Below are positions 1 to 6,761 of a stretch of 10,230 nt of DNA, one piece after another. A program made the translations under genes and the position numbers. The notes below the pieces were generated by a model that saw nothing but the letters and a program-made list of their open reading frames with translations, was not told the DNA's origin and made no database searches. The DNA is from Eggerthellaceae bacterium (GTDB lineage: Bacteria; Actinomycetota; Coriobacteriia; Coriobacteriales; Eggerthellaceae), in the NCBI GenBank assembly GCA_900754495.1, contig CAAEDC010000188.1, forward strand, positions 1 through 10,230, given 5' to 3'. Positions within the stretch are counted from its first letter, which is position 1, and the number at the start of each line of letters is the position of its first letter.

Positions 1-504
1 GCGCGCCATGAGCTCGACGAGGCCCTGGGCCATCGCCTCGGTTTCGACGGTGATCTCGAAATGGAAGTCGCCGCGCGGGTTGGAGACGAACCCGCTGCCC
101 AGAAACGCCCCGCGCAGGTAGGCGGCGGCGCAGCACTGCTTCTCGACGAGCGCGGGCTTGACGCCTGCCTCCAGCCCGCCGTCGGACAGCACGCCCATGT
201 CGATGAGCGCCTCGGCCAGCTGCGGCTGGGCGGGAACGTTGATCAGGTAGTTGGGCGTCTGGTGCAGCACGCTGCGCCGGACCGTCAAATCGGTCTTGAG
301 ATGGTACAGGCTGTGCAGCTGGCCGATGACCAGGCGCGCGACGGACGGGACGTCGGTCGCGACCTCGACGCGGTAGCGCCCCTGCCCCGACAGGAACAGC
401 GTGCCCTCGATGCGCACGAGCGCCGCCAGCGTCGCCTTCTCGCAATGCGAGCAGGTGGGCGGCACGTGAGCCAGCTCGTCTTTTACCTGCGACGTGAACG
501 ACAT
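1..504 (-). CDS. whiA: WhiA, sporulation/cell-division regulator (N-terminal part, truncated by window edge)
   Basis: This is the first 168 codons of WhiA; the rest lies beyond position 1. WhiA is a DNA-binding protein with an N-terminal LAGLIDADG homing-endonuclease-like fold and a C-terminal helix-turn-helix domain. It controls sporulation septation genes in Streptomyces and affects division and chromosome segregation in Bacillus. The N-terminus MSFTSQVKDELA is the family's hallmark start. CSHCEKATLAALVR (residues 18-31) and YLRGAFLGSGFVSNP (129-143) match the conserved core of the LAGLIDADG-like domain. The C-terminal HTH domain is outside the window. The ATG at 504 lies inside the 3' end of yvcK, giving a 22 bp overlap. 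An AAGGG stretch about 10 nt upstream can serve as ribosome binding site. Placement directly after yvcK is the standard actinobacterial and Bacillus order. Identification is firm; its targets in this organism cannot be read from here. Confidence 0.93.
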   Translation of the reverse strand, partial: MSFTSQVKDELAHVPPTCSHCEKATLAALVRIEGTLFLSGQGRYRVEVATDVPSVARLVIGQLHSLYHLKTDLTVRRSVLHQTPNYLINVPAQPQLAEALIDMGVLSDGGLEAGVKPALVEKQCCAAAYLRGAFLGSGFVSNPRGDFHFEITVETEAMAQGLVELMAR

Positions 505-1619
505 AGCTTCAACACCCTTACGAACGCCTCGCGCAGCGCCTTGGGATCGTGCCACGTGGGCCGCTCGGGATCGACCAGGTTGCGCGCGAGGACCACGGTC
601 CCCTGCTCCTGGATGGCGCGGGCATCTTGGTACGTGATGGTGACGGGACGGATGCGTTGGGCATCGGGATCGGACGATTCGCGAGCGCGCCGGGATCGGG
701 ACTGCTCGCCCACCGCCGCCGCGAACGCCTCGTCGGTGAGGCCCTCCAAGGACAGCTCCTCGGGCACATGGACCAGCATGTAGTCGACCAGCCCGCGCAT
801 CCCGTGGTCGCAGAGCGCCTCGTAGTGCTCGCGCGCGGTGAGCCCCCACGTTTCGCCTTGCATGTCGGCGAGCGAGCAGACGAACACGCACGCCCCCTTC
901 GACTCGCGGATCGCGTCGATGACGCCGGGGACGAGCAGGTTGGGGATGATCGAGGTGAACAGCGAGCCGGGGCCCAAGACGATGAGGTCCGCCGCGCGGA
1001 TCGCATCGAGCGCGGGCCGGTAAGGCTCGATGGACTCGCCGTTGAGGCGGACGCGCTCGAGCGCCGTGCGGGAATGGCACGCCACCGCCTGGCCGACGAG
1101 CTCGCGGCCGTCGCGCGTGCGCGCCGAGAGCGTCACCCGCGTGAGCGTCGAGGGGTAGACCTTGCCGCGCGCGCCGAGCAGCCGCTCGCAGATGGCGATG
1201 GCCTCGGGGAACGAGCCCGTCGCGTCCTCCAAGGCGGAGATCATGAGGTTGCCGAGCGTATGGTTGCGCGCGAACGTGAAGCGGTACTTGAACGCGCGGG
1301 TCAAGGGATCGTCGGAATCGGCCGCCATCGCGGCGATGCATTTGCGGATGTCGCCCGGAGGCGTGACGTTGGCCTCCTCGCGCAGGATGCCCGTCGAGCC
1401 CCCGTCGTCGGCCATGGCGACGATGGCGCTCGTCTGGGCGCCGAGGGAGAGCAGCGTGCGCAGGGACACCGGGGCGCCGGTCCCCCCGCCGATCACGACG
1501 GCGCGGACCTCGCCATCCGACGGGTCGAGGCCCGCAGCCTCATCCAGCGCCGCGAACGCGGCGGTCGCGGACGCGTCCTTCACGAAGGGCGCGTCGTTGG
1601 GACTGGGAACGAACTCCAT
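483..1619 (-). CDS. yvcK: YvcK/GlmR-type gluconeogenesis factor (CofD-like)
   Basis: A 378-residue protein of the YvcK (GlmR) family, related in fold to CofD (2-phospho-L-lactate transferase). Family members bind UDP-sugars and are needed for growth and peptidoglycan synthesis on gluconeogenic carbon sources; the protein is cytosolic and not known to be an enzyme. Visible motifs are the glycine-rich VVIGGGTGAPVSLR loop (residues 41-54), DDGGSTG (71-77), PPGDIRKC (87-94), HTLGNL (120-125) and GPGSLFTSIIPNLLVPG (216-232). About 40 residues precede the glycine loop, which is longer than in many homologues. The usual family motif near NxMTQPGET reads CSLADMQGET here (248-257). The ATG at 1619 is preceded by a GGAAGGAAAG ribosome binding site inside the rapZ stop region, with 6 bp between the genes. 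The stop codon lies 22 bp inside whiA, so translation of the two is probably coupled. Identification is firm. Confidence 0.93.
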   Translation of the reverse strand: MEFVPSPNDAPFVKDASATAAFAALDEAAGLDPSDGEVRAVVIGGGTGAPVSLRTLLSLGAQTSAIVAMADDGGSTGILREEANVTPPGDIRKCIAAMAADSDDPLTRAFKYRFTFARNHTLGNLMISALEDATGSFPEAIAICERLLGARGKVYPSTLTRVTLSARTRDGRELVGQAVACHSRTALERVRLNGESIEPYRPALDAIRAADLIVLGPGSLFTSIIPNLLVPGVIDAIRESKGACVFVCSLADMQGETWGLTAREHYEALCDHGMRGLVDYMLVHVPEELSLEGLTDEAFAAAVGEQSRSRRARESSDPDAQRIRPVTITYQDARAIQEQGTVVLARNLVDPERPTWHDPKALREAFVRVLKLCRSRRR

Positions 1620-1625
1620 CGGGAA

Positions 1626-2609
1626 CTACTTTCCTTCCCCGCCCTCGTAGGCCTTGTTGTTCGCCACCAGCGATCCGTCGGCGCGCTCGGCCAGGCTCAG
1701 GTCGCGGTGCGCGATGCTCACGCGATAGCCGTGGGAGCGCAGGTAGTCCGCGGTCGCCTCGGCGATCGCGACGCTGCGGTGCTGGCCGCCCGTGCAGCCG
1801 ACGGCGATGGCGAGCTGCTGCTTGCCCTCGGAGACGTAGCCCGGCATGACGCAGTCGAGCAGCGCCTTCCAGCAGATCATGAAGTCCTCGGTCTCCTTGC
1901 GGTACATGACGAAGTCGCGCACGGGGGCGTCGAGACCCGTCAGCGGACGCAGCTCGGGATCGTAGTAGGGGTTCGGCAGGAAGCGCACGTCGATCACCAG
2001 GTCGGCGTCGAGCGGGGCGCCGTGCTTGAAGCCGAACGAGTAGACCGTGACGGCCAGTCCGGCGCGCTCCTCGCCCGGTGCGAACAGCGCGCGGATCGTC
2101 GCCTTGAGCTGCGGCGGGAGCATCGAGGTGGTGTCGATGACGTGATGGGCGCCCTCGCGCAGCGAGAACAGCAGGTCGCGCTCGCGCTGGATGCCCTGGG
2201 CGATGGAGGCGCCGTCGGTGCAGAGCGGATGGCGGCGTCGGCTCGACTTGTAGCGGGCGATGAGCTTCTCGTCGGCGGCGTCGAGGAACAGGACACGGTA
2301 GTCGACGCCCTGGTCCTTGAGCGCCTTGAGCTCGCCCATCAGGCTCGAGAAGAAGTCGCGGTTGCGCGCATCGCACACCACGGCCAGGCGCCGGTGCTCG
2401 TTAGGCTGGCCCGGCAGCCCCGTGATCGCGAGGAGCTCGCCGATGAGGCTCGCGGGCAGGTTGTCGACGCAGAAGTAGCCGAGATCCTCGAACGCGTGCA
2501 TTGCCTCGGTGCGGCCCGCCCCGCTCATGCCGGTGACGATCACCAGCTCGGGCATGTCGGCAAGGTCGATGCCGGCGCTCTGCTCAGCGGCGTTGGTCTT
2601 CTCGGTCAT
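1626..2609 (-). CDS. rapZ: RapZ (YvcJ) RNase adapter / P-loop nucleotide-binding protein
   Basis: A 327-residue RapZ/YvcJ family protein. In E. coli RapZ binds small RNAs and guides RNase E to control glmS; Gram-positive YvcJ proteins bind and hydrolyse nucleotides, and their exact role is less clear. The N-terminal kinase-like domain begins with a P-loop, VTGMSGAGRTEA (residues 25-36), followed by EDLGYFCVDNLP (41-52). VLFLDA (106-111), an RRRHPL stretch (124-129) and VIDT (157-160) follow. The C-terminal domain carries SFGFKHG (191-197), DVRFLPNPYY (207-216) and GCTGGQHRSV (271-280), all family signatures. The P-loop Lys is replaced by Arg, as I recall for actinobacterial members. The ATG at 2609 overlaps the uvrC stop in an ATGA arrangement and has GA-rich sequence upstream (AAGGGAAGCGAAGG). 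A second Met at residue 19 is closer to the usual family start, so the first 18 residues may be an extension. yvcK and whiA follow directly. Confidence 0.93.
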   Translation of the reverse strand: MTEKTNAAEQSAGIDLADMPELVIVTGMSGAGRTEAMHAFEDLGYFCVDNLPASLIGELLAITGLPGQPNEHRRLAVVCDARNRDFFSSLMGELKALKDQGVDYRVLFLDAADEKLIARYKSSRRRHPLCTDGASIAQGIQRERDLLFSLREGAHHVIDTTSMLPPQLKATIRALFAPGEERAGLAVTVYSFGFKHGAPLDADLVIDVRFLPNPYYDPELRPLTGLDAPVRDFVMYRKETEDFMICWKALLDCVMPGYVSEGKQQLAIAVGCTGGQHRSVAIAEATADYLRSHGYRVSIAHRDLSLAERADGSLVANNKAYEGGEGK

Positions 2610-4828
2610 CCTTCGCTTCCCTTCGTCGTGGGTCCATCCGATTCGTCGCGCGGGGAGGACGCGCCCTCCCCCGACGTTTCATTATACTGCGTCAGCACGC
2701 GATGCACCTCGCAGGCGACCTCGCGCGGGATGCCCTTGACGGCGGCGATCTCCTCGAGGGGGGCCTCCCGGAGGCGCTTGAAGGACTTGAAATGCTTCAT
2801 CAGCGCCTTTTTGCGGACGGGCCCCAGCCCCGGGACCTCGTCAAGGATCGAGGAGGTCATCCCTTTGCCGCGCAGCTCGCGGTGGAACGTGATGGCGAAG
2901 CGGTGCGCCTCGTCGCGCACCTGCTTGACCAGATACAGCGACGCCGATCCGCTCGGCAGCACCACGGGGCCGGAGTCCTGCCAAGGGACGAACAGCTCCT
3001 CGTCGCGCTTGGCGAGGCCGCACAGCGCGATGTCGTGGACGCCCATCTCGTCGAACTGCTGCAGCGCCGCGGTGAGCTGGGGCTTGCCGCCGTCGAGGAT
3101 GATCAGGTCCGGCTTGGAGCCGAAGCGCTCGTCGGCCATGCGCTCGGGGCTGTAGCGGCGCCCGAGCACCTCCTGCATGCTGAGGAAGTCGTTGGCCTCG
3201 TCGAGCGGCGTCTTGATCTTGAAGCGGCGGTACTGGTTCTTGTCCGGTTTCCCGCCGGTGAACACGACCATCGAGGCCACCGTGTAGGAGCCGTGGATGG
3301 TCGAGATGTCGAAGCACTCGATGCGCATCGGCGGCGCCTCGAGCGCGAGCGCGCTCTCGAGCTGGAGCAGGGCGTCGTTGATGCGCTTGTCCTCGTAGTT
3401 GGTGCGCACCTTGTAGCGCATCAGCGTGTGCTTGGCGTTGGTCTCGGCCATCGCGACGAGCTCCGCCTTCTCGCCCTTGCGCGGGGCGCTGAAGCGCACC
3501 TTGGCGCCGTGGGCGCTCGCGAGCTTGCCGGTGAGCCACGCCTCCATCGCCTCGGCGTCCTCGGGCGCCTCGCGCACGATCACCTCGTGCGGGATCGACG
3601 TCGTCGCGTCGTAGTAGCGCAGGAGGAACATGTGCAGCAGGTCGTCGTCGGGGATGTCCTTGCCGCGGTTCAAGATGAACTCGTTGGAGTTGATGATGCG
3701 CCCCTCGCGCACCATCAGCACATGCACGCCCGCGATCGTCTCCTCGCGGAAAAAGCCGATGACGTCGGCGTTCAGATTGCGCGTCGACACGGCATGCTGC
3801 TTGTCGGACAGCGCGTTGATGGTGTCGATGCGCGCCTTGATGCGCCCCGCGCGCTCGAAGTCGAGCTCGGCGGCCGCCTCGCGCATCTCCGCGTCGAGCT
3901 CCTCGAGGAACTCGCGGTGGTTGCCGGAGAGGAACCGCTCGATCTTGCGCACGTTGCCGGCATACTCCTCGGGCGTGATCTGGCCGCAGCACGCTCCCGG
4001 ACCCAGGCCCACGTGGGCGTCGAAGCACGGCCGCGCGCCGCGCCGCATCACGGCGAGGTCGTCCTTCTCGAGCCGGCGCTTGAGCTGGCGCCAGTCGGCG
4101 CAGCTGGCCGCGCACAGCGGCACCACCTTGCGGGCGATGTCGACCATGGCGCGCGCCGCTCGACTGTCGGTGTAGGGCCCGAAATAGCGCGTGTCGGCGC
4201 GGTGCTTCTCGCGCGTGTACTTGATCGCGGGGAACACGTCGCCTTTGGTGAGCGCGATGAAAGGGTATGACTTGTCGTCCTTGAAGTCGGCGTTGAAGAA
4301 CGGGCTGTGCTGGTTGATGAGGTTCTTCTCGAGCACCAGCGACTCGTGCTCGTTCTCCACGACGATGTAGTCGAAGCTGTCGATCTGATCGACGAGCAGC
4401 GGGATCTTGGCGCGGTCGTCCTGGAAGTTGACGTACTGGCGCATGCGGGCGCGCAGCTGCTTGGCTTTGCCGACGTAGATGACCTGGCCCGCCGTGTCCT
4501 TCCACAAATACACGCCGGGCAGCGTCGGGACGCTGTCGAGCTCGTGCTTGATGCGCGCGATCTTTTGGTCGAGCGGCTCGGACGCACCGGCGGACAAACG
4601 CTCGATGCCGCCGGCGTCCGCGACAGGCCGCCCTGAGCCGTCCGAGTCGGTTGCGTACGCGGAGGATTCCGCGACGCGGCGCTCCGCTGCTCGGCCTACG
4701 GCCTCGTGCGCTTCGCTGCTGCAATCAGATGAATGGTTAGTTTGCGCGCAGACGGTCGCTGCGCCCTCCGCTGACGAAGACGCGCCTACTCCTCCTGTGC
4801 AGGAAGCCATCAGATCCTGGTCGCCCAT
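2606..4828 (-). CDS. uvrC: UvrC, excinuclease ABC subunit C, with long N-terminal extension
   Basis: UvrC makes the 3' and 5' incisions around DNA lesions handed over by UvrA/UvrB in nucleotide excision repair. Numbering from the first ATG (740 residues): the GIY-YIG nuclease domain starts with PGVYLWKD (104-111) and VIYVGKAKQLRARMRQYV (116-133); Glu167 in LVLEKNL fits its catalytic acid. A Cys-rich stretch lies at 239-281, a UVR motif (UvrB contact) at about 311-345, and the RNase H-like nuclease domain at about 500-650 with FDIS (Asp507), ILDGGK (Asp579) and RDEAHRF (638-644). A double helix-hairpin-helix occupies about 662-712. The family normally begins about 10-15 residues before PGVY, so the first 85 or so residues are an unusual Ser/Ala/Glu-rich extension. 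The ATG at 4828 has no clear ribosome binding site; the ATG at 4810 has AGGA 4 nt upstream and is a good alternative start, giving 734 residues. A TTG at residue 78 is a weaker option. The gene sits 3 bp after the HD-like gene and overlaps rapZ by 4 bp. Confidence 0.95.
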   Translation of the reverse strand: MGDQDLMASCTGGVGASSSAEGAATVCAQTNHSSDCSSEAHEAVGRAAERRVAESSAYATDSDGSGRPVADAGGIERLSAGASEPLDQKIARIKHELDSVPTLPGVYLWKDTAGQVIYVGKAKQLRARMRQYVNFQDDRAKIPLLVDQIDSFDYIVVENEHESLVLEKNLINQHSPFFNADFKDDKSYPFIALTKGDVFPAIKYTREKHRADTRYFGPYTDSRAARAMVDIARKVVPLCAASCADWRQLKRRLEKDDLAVMRRGARPCFDAHVGLGPGACCGQITPEEYAGNVRKIERFLSGNHREFLEELDAEMREAAAELDFERAGRIKARIDTINALSDKQHAVSTRNLNADVIGFFREETIAGVHVLMVREGRIINSNEFILNRGKDIPDDDLLHMFLLRYYDATTSIPHEVIVREAPEDAEAMEAWLTGKLASAHGAKVRFSAPRKGEKAELVAMAETNAKHTLMRYKVRTNYEDKRINDALLQLESALALEAPPMRIECFDISTIHGSYTVASMVVFTGGKPDKNQYRRFKIKTPLDEANDFLSMQEVLGRRYSPERMADERFGSKPDLIILDGGKPQLTAALQQFDEMGVHDIALCGLAKRDEELFVPWQDSGPVVLPSGSASLYLVKQVRDEAHRFAITFHRELRGKGMTSSILDEVPGLGPVRKKALMKHFKSFKRLREAPLEEIAAVKGIPREVACEVHRVLTQYNETSGEGASSPRDESDGPTTKGSEG
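4669..4725. repeat. Small palindrome/direct-repeat element inside the UvrC N-terminal extension
   Basis: Two near-identical 13-nt units, GCGCTCCGCTGCT (4679-4691) and GCGCTTCGCTGCT (4708-4720), flank the interrupted palindrome GGCC-TAC-GGCC (4693-4703). Directly beside it (about 4721-4742) is a short AT-richer patch that differs from the surrounding high-GC coding sequence. The minus-strand pattern (GCGAAGCGC...GAGGCC-GTA-GGCCGAG...GCGGAGCGC) looks like a short intergenic repeat (REP/BOX-like) caught in frame within uvrC, or lying before its true start. It may also be chance structure in GC-rich DNA. Confidence 0.35.
4815..4818 (-). promoter_or_regulatory. Ribosome binding site favouring the second ATG (4810) of uvrC
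   Basis: On the minus strand AGGA is followed by 4 nt (TCTG) and then ATG at 4810-4808. The sequence before the first ATG at 4828 (CCCGCGCAGCACTAGACG) holds no purine-rich Shine-Dalgarno match. This favours starting at Met7 of the longest reading frame. The spacing is on the short side, so the evidence is moderate, and coupling with the upstream stop at 4832 could still drive the first ATG. Confidence 0.4.
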
Positions 4829-4831
4829 CGT

Positions 4832-5362
4832 CTAGTGCTGCGCGGGGGGCTTGGGGGCGGCGGGGATGGGGGTTTTCAGCTGGCCGTGGTGGTGCTGGCT
4901 TTCGAACAGGCCGTCGTAGGCGAGCTCGTCCACGCCGTCGATGAGATCGATCGCTTTGAGGCACGACGTGCGGCGTCGGCGGTCGTAGCCGGTGAGCGAG
5001 ATGTAGGATTCCATGTCGGCGACATGCTGGACGAGATCGGCGCGCTTGACGCGCGCGGCCAGCCCGTTGTCTTTGATGCGGATGATGTAGTCGAAGAACT
5101 CCTCGGCTTCCCCGCGACGGAGGACGAGGCACGCGTCGAGCGCGGCATCGGACAGGCCGACGGCGCGCAGGTCGTCCTCGGCGACCTTGCCGCTGTTCAA
5201 CGCATCGCAGAGCAGCGCGACGCACGCCTCGTCCTCATCGTCGAAGGACTGCGCGACGACGCGGTAATGCTCCAAGGCGGGCCTGCCGGTGCGGTCCGCC
5301 TCGCCGCCGAAGGCCTTCTGCGCGAGGTTGGCGGCCGCGGCGGTTCGTTTGGTGTTGATCAT
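4832..5362 (-). CDS. Hypothetical protein with a degenerate RelA/SpoT-type HD domain
   Basis: A soluble protein of 176 residues from the ATG at 5362; a GTG at 5377 in the same frame would add 5. No membrane segment or signal peptide is visible. The pattern ALEHYRVVA (29-37), DDEDEACVALLCDAL (41-55), DDLRAVGLSDAALDA (63-77), FFDYIIRIKDNGLAARVKRADL (89-110) and DM (116-117) closely follows small HD-domain phosphohydrolases of the RelA/SpoT HD type, which read H-x-x-x-VA ... ALLHDVVED ... Y..Y..RIK.N.LA..VK.ADL..N.D. The first His (32), an Asp (53) and the late Asp (109) are present. The second metal-ligand His is Cys52, and the usual Glu-Asp after the HD pair is Asn-Ser (56-57). Loss of hydrolase activity, or altered metal use, is therefore likely. 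The C-terminus (155-176) is a His- and Pro-rich tail. It is the first gene of the apparent uvrC-rapZ-yvcK-whiA operon, 3-21 bp before uvrC. No strong ribosome binding site was seen at either start. Function unknown. Confidence 0.75.
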   Translation of the reverse strand: MINTKRTAAAANLAQKAFGGEADRTGRPALEHYRVVAQSFDDEDEACVALLCDALNSGKVAEDDLRAVGLSDAALDACLVLRRGEAEEFFDYIIRIKDNGLAARVKRADLVQHVADMESYISLTGYDRRRRTSCLKAIDLIDGVDELAYDGLFESQHHHGQLKTPIPAAPKPPAQH

Positions 5363-5383
5363 GGAGGCTCGATTCACTCATGC

Positions 5384-5399
5384 GGACGCCGCGGCGCCC
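5384..5399 (-). other. GC-rich hairpin in the leader of the HD-like gene
   Basis: On the minus strand GGGCGC-CGCG-GCGTCC can fold in RNA as a 6 bp stem (one G-U pair) with a 4-nt loop. It contains a perfect 10-nt palindrome at 5387-5396 and ends about 21 nt before the ATG at 5362. It could affect translation of the first operon gene or be a protein-binding site. In DNA this rich in GC it may equally be chance. Confidence 0.25.
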
Positions 5400-5418
5400 G
5401 CTTCCGTCTTTCGCCACA

Positions 5419-5427
5419 ATGGTAGCA
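5419..5427 (-). promoter_or_regulatory. Candidate extended -10 promoter for the uvrC operon
   Basis: On the minus strand TGC-TACCAT fits the extended -10 consensus TGnTAnnnT. Transcription would start near 5412, leaving a leader of about 50 nt before the ATG at 5362. No good -35 element is seen 16-18 nt upstream, which is tolerable for an extended -10 promoter. It stands out because it is one of few AT-containing stretches in the divergent gap between this operon and sbcD. A matching plus-strand promoter for sbcD is less clear: TATCGT (5478-5483) and TATTTT (5495-5500) are only weak -10 candidates. Confidence 0.4.
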
Positions 5428-5528
5428 CGAATCCGGATCGTTCCGCCGTCTCCGCGGCACGCAGCGCGCAGGTGCGGTATCGTAAGCCGAGACGTATTTT
5501 CGCCCCATCGCACCGTCCAGGAGAGCCC

Positions 5529-6761
5529 ATGAAGCTACTGCACATCGCCGACCTCCACATCGGAAAAGTCGTCAACGGGTTCCCTATGATCGACGATCAG
5601 AAACACGCGCTCGCCGGCGTGCTCGACGCAGCGTGCCGCGAACGGGTCGACGCCCTGCTGATGGCCGGCGACCTCTACGACAAGAGCGCGCCGAGCGCCG
5701 AGGCGGTGTCCGTGCTCGACTGGTTCCTGACGAGCGTCGCCGACAGGGGGATCCCCTGCTTCGCCATCCCGGGCAACCACGATTCCGCCGAGCGCGTCGC
5801 CTACGCAGCCGGACCGCTTTCGCGCCAAGGGATCTATGTGGCTCCCCTGTTCGATGGCGCCGTGGCGCACTTCACCCTGGAAGACGAAGCAGGGCCGGTC
5901 ACGTTCTGGCTGCTCCCGTTCCTGAAGCCCGCGCAGGTCCGCCCTCATTTCCCCGAGGCGGAGATCGGATCCGATTACACGGCGGCGCTCAAAGCCGTCC
6001 TGAACGCATGCCCGCTCGAGGAGAGCGAGCGCAACGTCTTGCTGTGCCACCAGTTCGTGACCGCCGGCGGCGCCGAGCCCGAGCGGTGCGATTCCGAGCT
6101 TTCCGTCGGAGGGCTCGACAATGTGGATGCGAGCGCGTTCGACCGGTTCGACTACGTCGCGCTGGGCCACATCCACCGCCCCCAGCGCATCGGGCGCGAC
6201 GCCGTGCGCTATGCGGGCTCGCTTCTGAAGTACTCCGCATCCGAGGTGGACCATGTCAAAAGCGCGACGCTGGTGACATTGGGCGCCAAGGATGCCGACG
6301 GCTGCCGGATCTCCTTCGAGGCGGTCCCGATCGAGCCTTTGCACGACATGCGCCGGATCAAAGGCCCGCTCGACGAGCTCATCGGGGCGGATGTCGTCGG
6401 CGCCGCCGACGCGGAGGACTACCTCCACGTCACCCTCACCGACGGGCAGCCCATCATCGACGCGCTTGCGCGGCTGCGCGCCGTCTACCCCAACGTCATG
6501 TCCCTCGAATACGAGCGGACGCGGCCCGATGACGGCACGGCGGACACCGCGCCCGACATCGCCGTGGAGCGGCTCGATCCGACCGATCTGTTCGCGCGGT
6601 TCTACGAGGAGCGCACCGGCGCTAAGCTGTCCGAAGAGCAGGCGCGCATCGCGTTCAAGGCGCTGCGCGCCCAGATGGAGCGGGGATCGCAGAACGAGGG
6701 GGAGATGGCGACCCCGATCGCCGCGCCCTCCCCCGCCGAGTCCGAAGGAGGGATCCGATGA
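5529..6761 (+). CDS. sbcD: SbcD, Mre11-like nuclease subunit of SbcCD
   Basis: A 410-residue calcineurin-like metallophosphoesterase, the nuclease partner of SbcC. SbcCD opens hairpins, trims blocked DNA ends and processes palindromes and double-strand breaks, using Mn ions. The metal-binding motifs are complete and in order: IADLHIGK (Asp8, His10), MAGDLYDKSAPS (Asp48, Asp51), PGNHDS (Asn83, His84), LCHQFV (His174) and LGHIHRPQ (His214, His216). Residues from about 265 to 380 form the capping and SbcC-contact region. The ATG at 5529 was chosen over upstream in-frame codons because MKLLHIADLH is the family start and AGGAG (5519-5523) lies 5 nt before it. The last 25 residues or so are a loose Ala/Pro/Glu-rich tail. 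The stop overlaps the sbcC start by 4 bp. The gene runs divergently from the uvrC operon. Identification is firm. Confidence 0.95.
   Translation: MKLLHIADLHIGKVVNGFPMIDDQKHALAGVLDAACRERVDALLMAGDLYDKSAPSAEAVSVLDWFLTSVADRGIPCFAIPGNHDSAERVAYAAGPLSRQGIYVAPLFDGAVAHFTLEDEAGPVTFWLLPFLKPAQVRPHFPEAEIGSDYTAALKAVLNACPLEESERNVLLCHQFVTAGGAEPERCDSELSVGGLDNVDASAFDRFDYVALGHIHRPQRIGRDAVRYAGSLLKYSASEVDHVKSATLVTLGAKDADGCRISFEAVPIEPLHDMRRIKGPLDELIGADVVGAADAEDYLHVTLTDGQPIIDALARLRAVYPNVMSLEYERTRPDDGTADTAPDIAVERLDPTDLFARFYEERTGAKLSEEQARIAFKALRAQMERGSQNEGEMATPIAAPSPAESEGGIR
6745..6751 (+). promoter_or_regulatory. Strong ribosome binding site of sbcC
   Basis: AAGGAGG, a near-perfect Shine-Dalgarno sequence, lies 6 nt before the sbcC ATG and inside the last codons of sbcD. 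It fixes the start at 6758. Together with the ATGA overlap it suggests that SbcC is made efficiently and in balance with SbcD. Confidence 0.8.

Noticed and set aside
549..3155. Very long plus-strand open frame (868 codons) opposite yvcK, rapZ and uvrC
   Set aside because: It is an antisense shadow of high-GC genes: Arg/Ala/Gly/Asp/Val-rich composition, no recognisable domain, and it covers three firmly identified genes.
2702..4270. Plus-strand open frame of 522 codons opposite uvrC
   Set aside because: Composition is that of a reverse-strand shadow (Leu/Val/Ala/Arg/His), and the minus strand encodes an intact UvrC throughout.
5235..5513. Minus-strand open frame crossing the divergent gap into the HD-like gene
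   Set aside because: It lacks a ribosome binding site, runs out of frame through the HD-like gene and has shadow-type Arg-rich composition. The leader ATG at 5381 in it is unlikely to be used.
5289..5528. 80-codon N-terminal extension of sbcD in the same frame
   Set aside because: The upstream codons overlap the divergent HD-like gene and its promoter. The family start MKLLHIADLH at 5529 has a good ribosome binding site.
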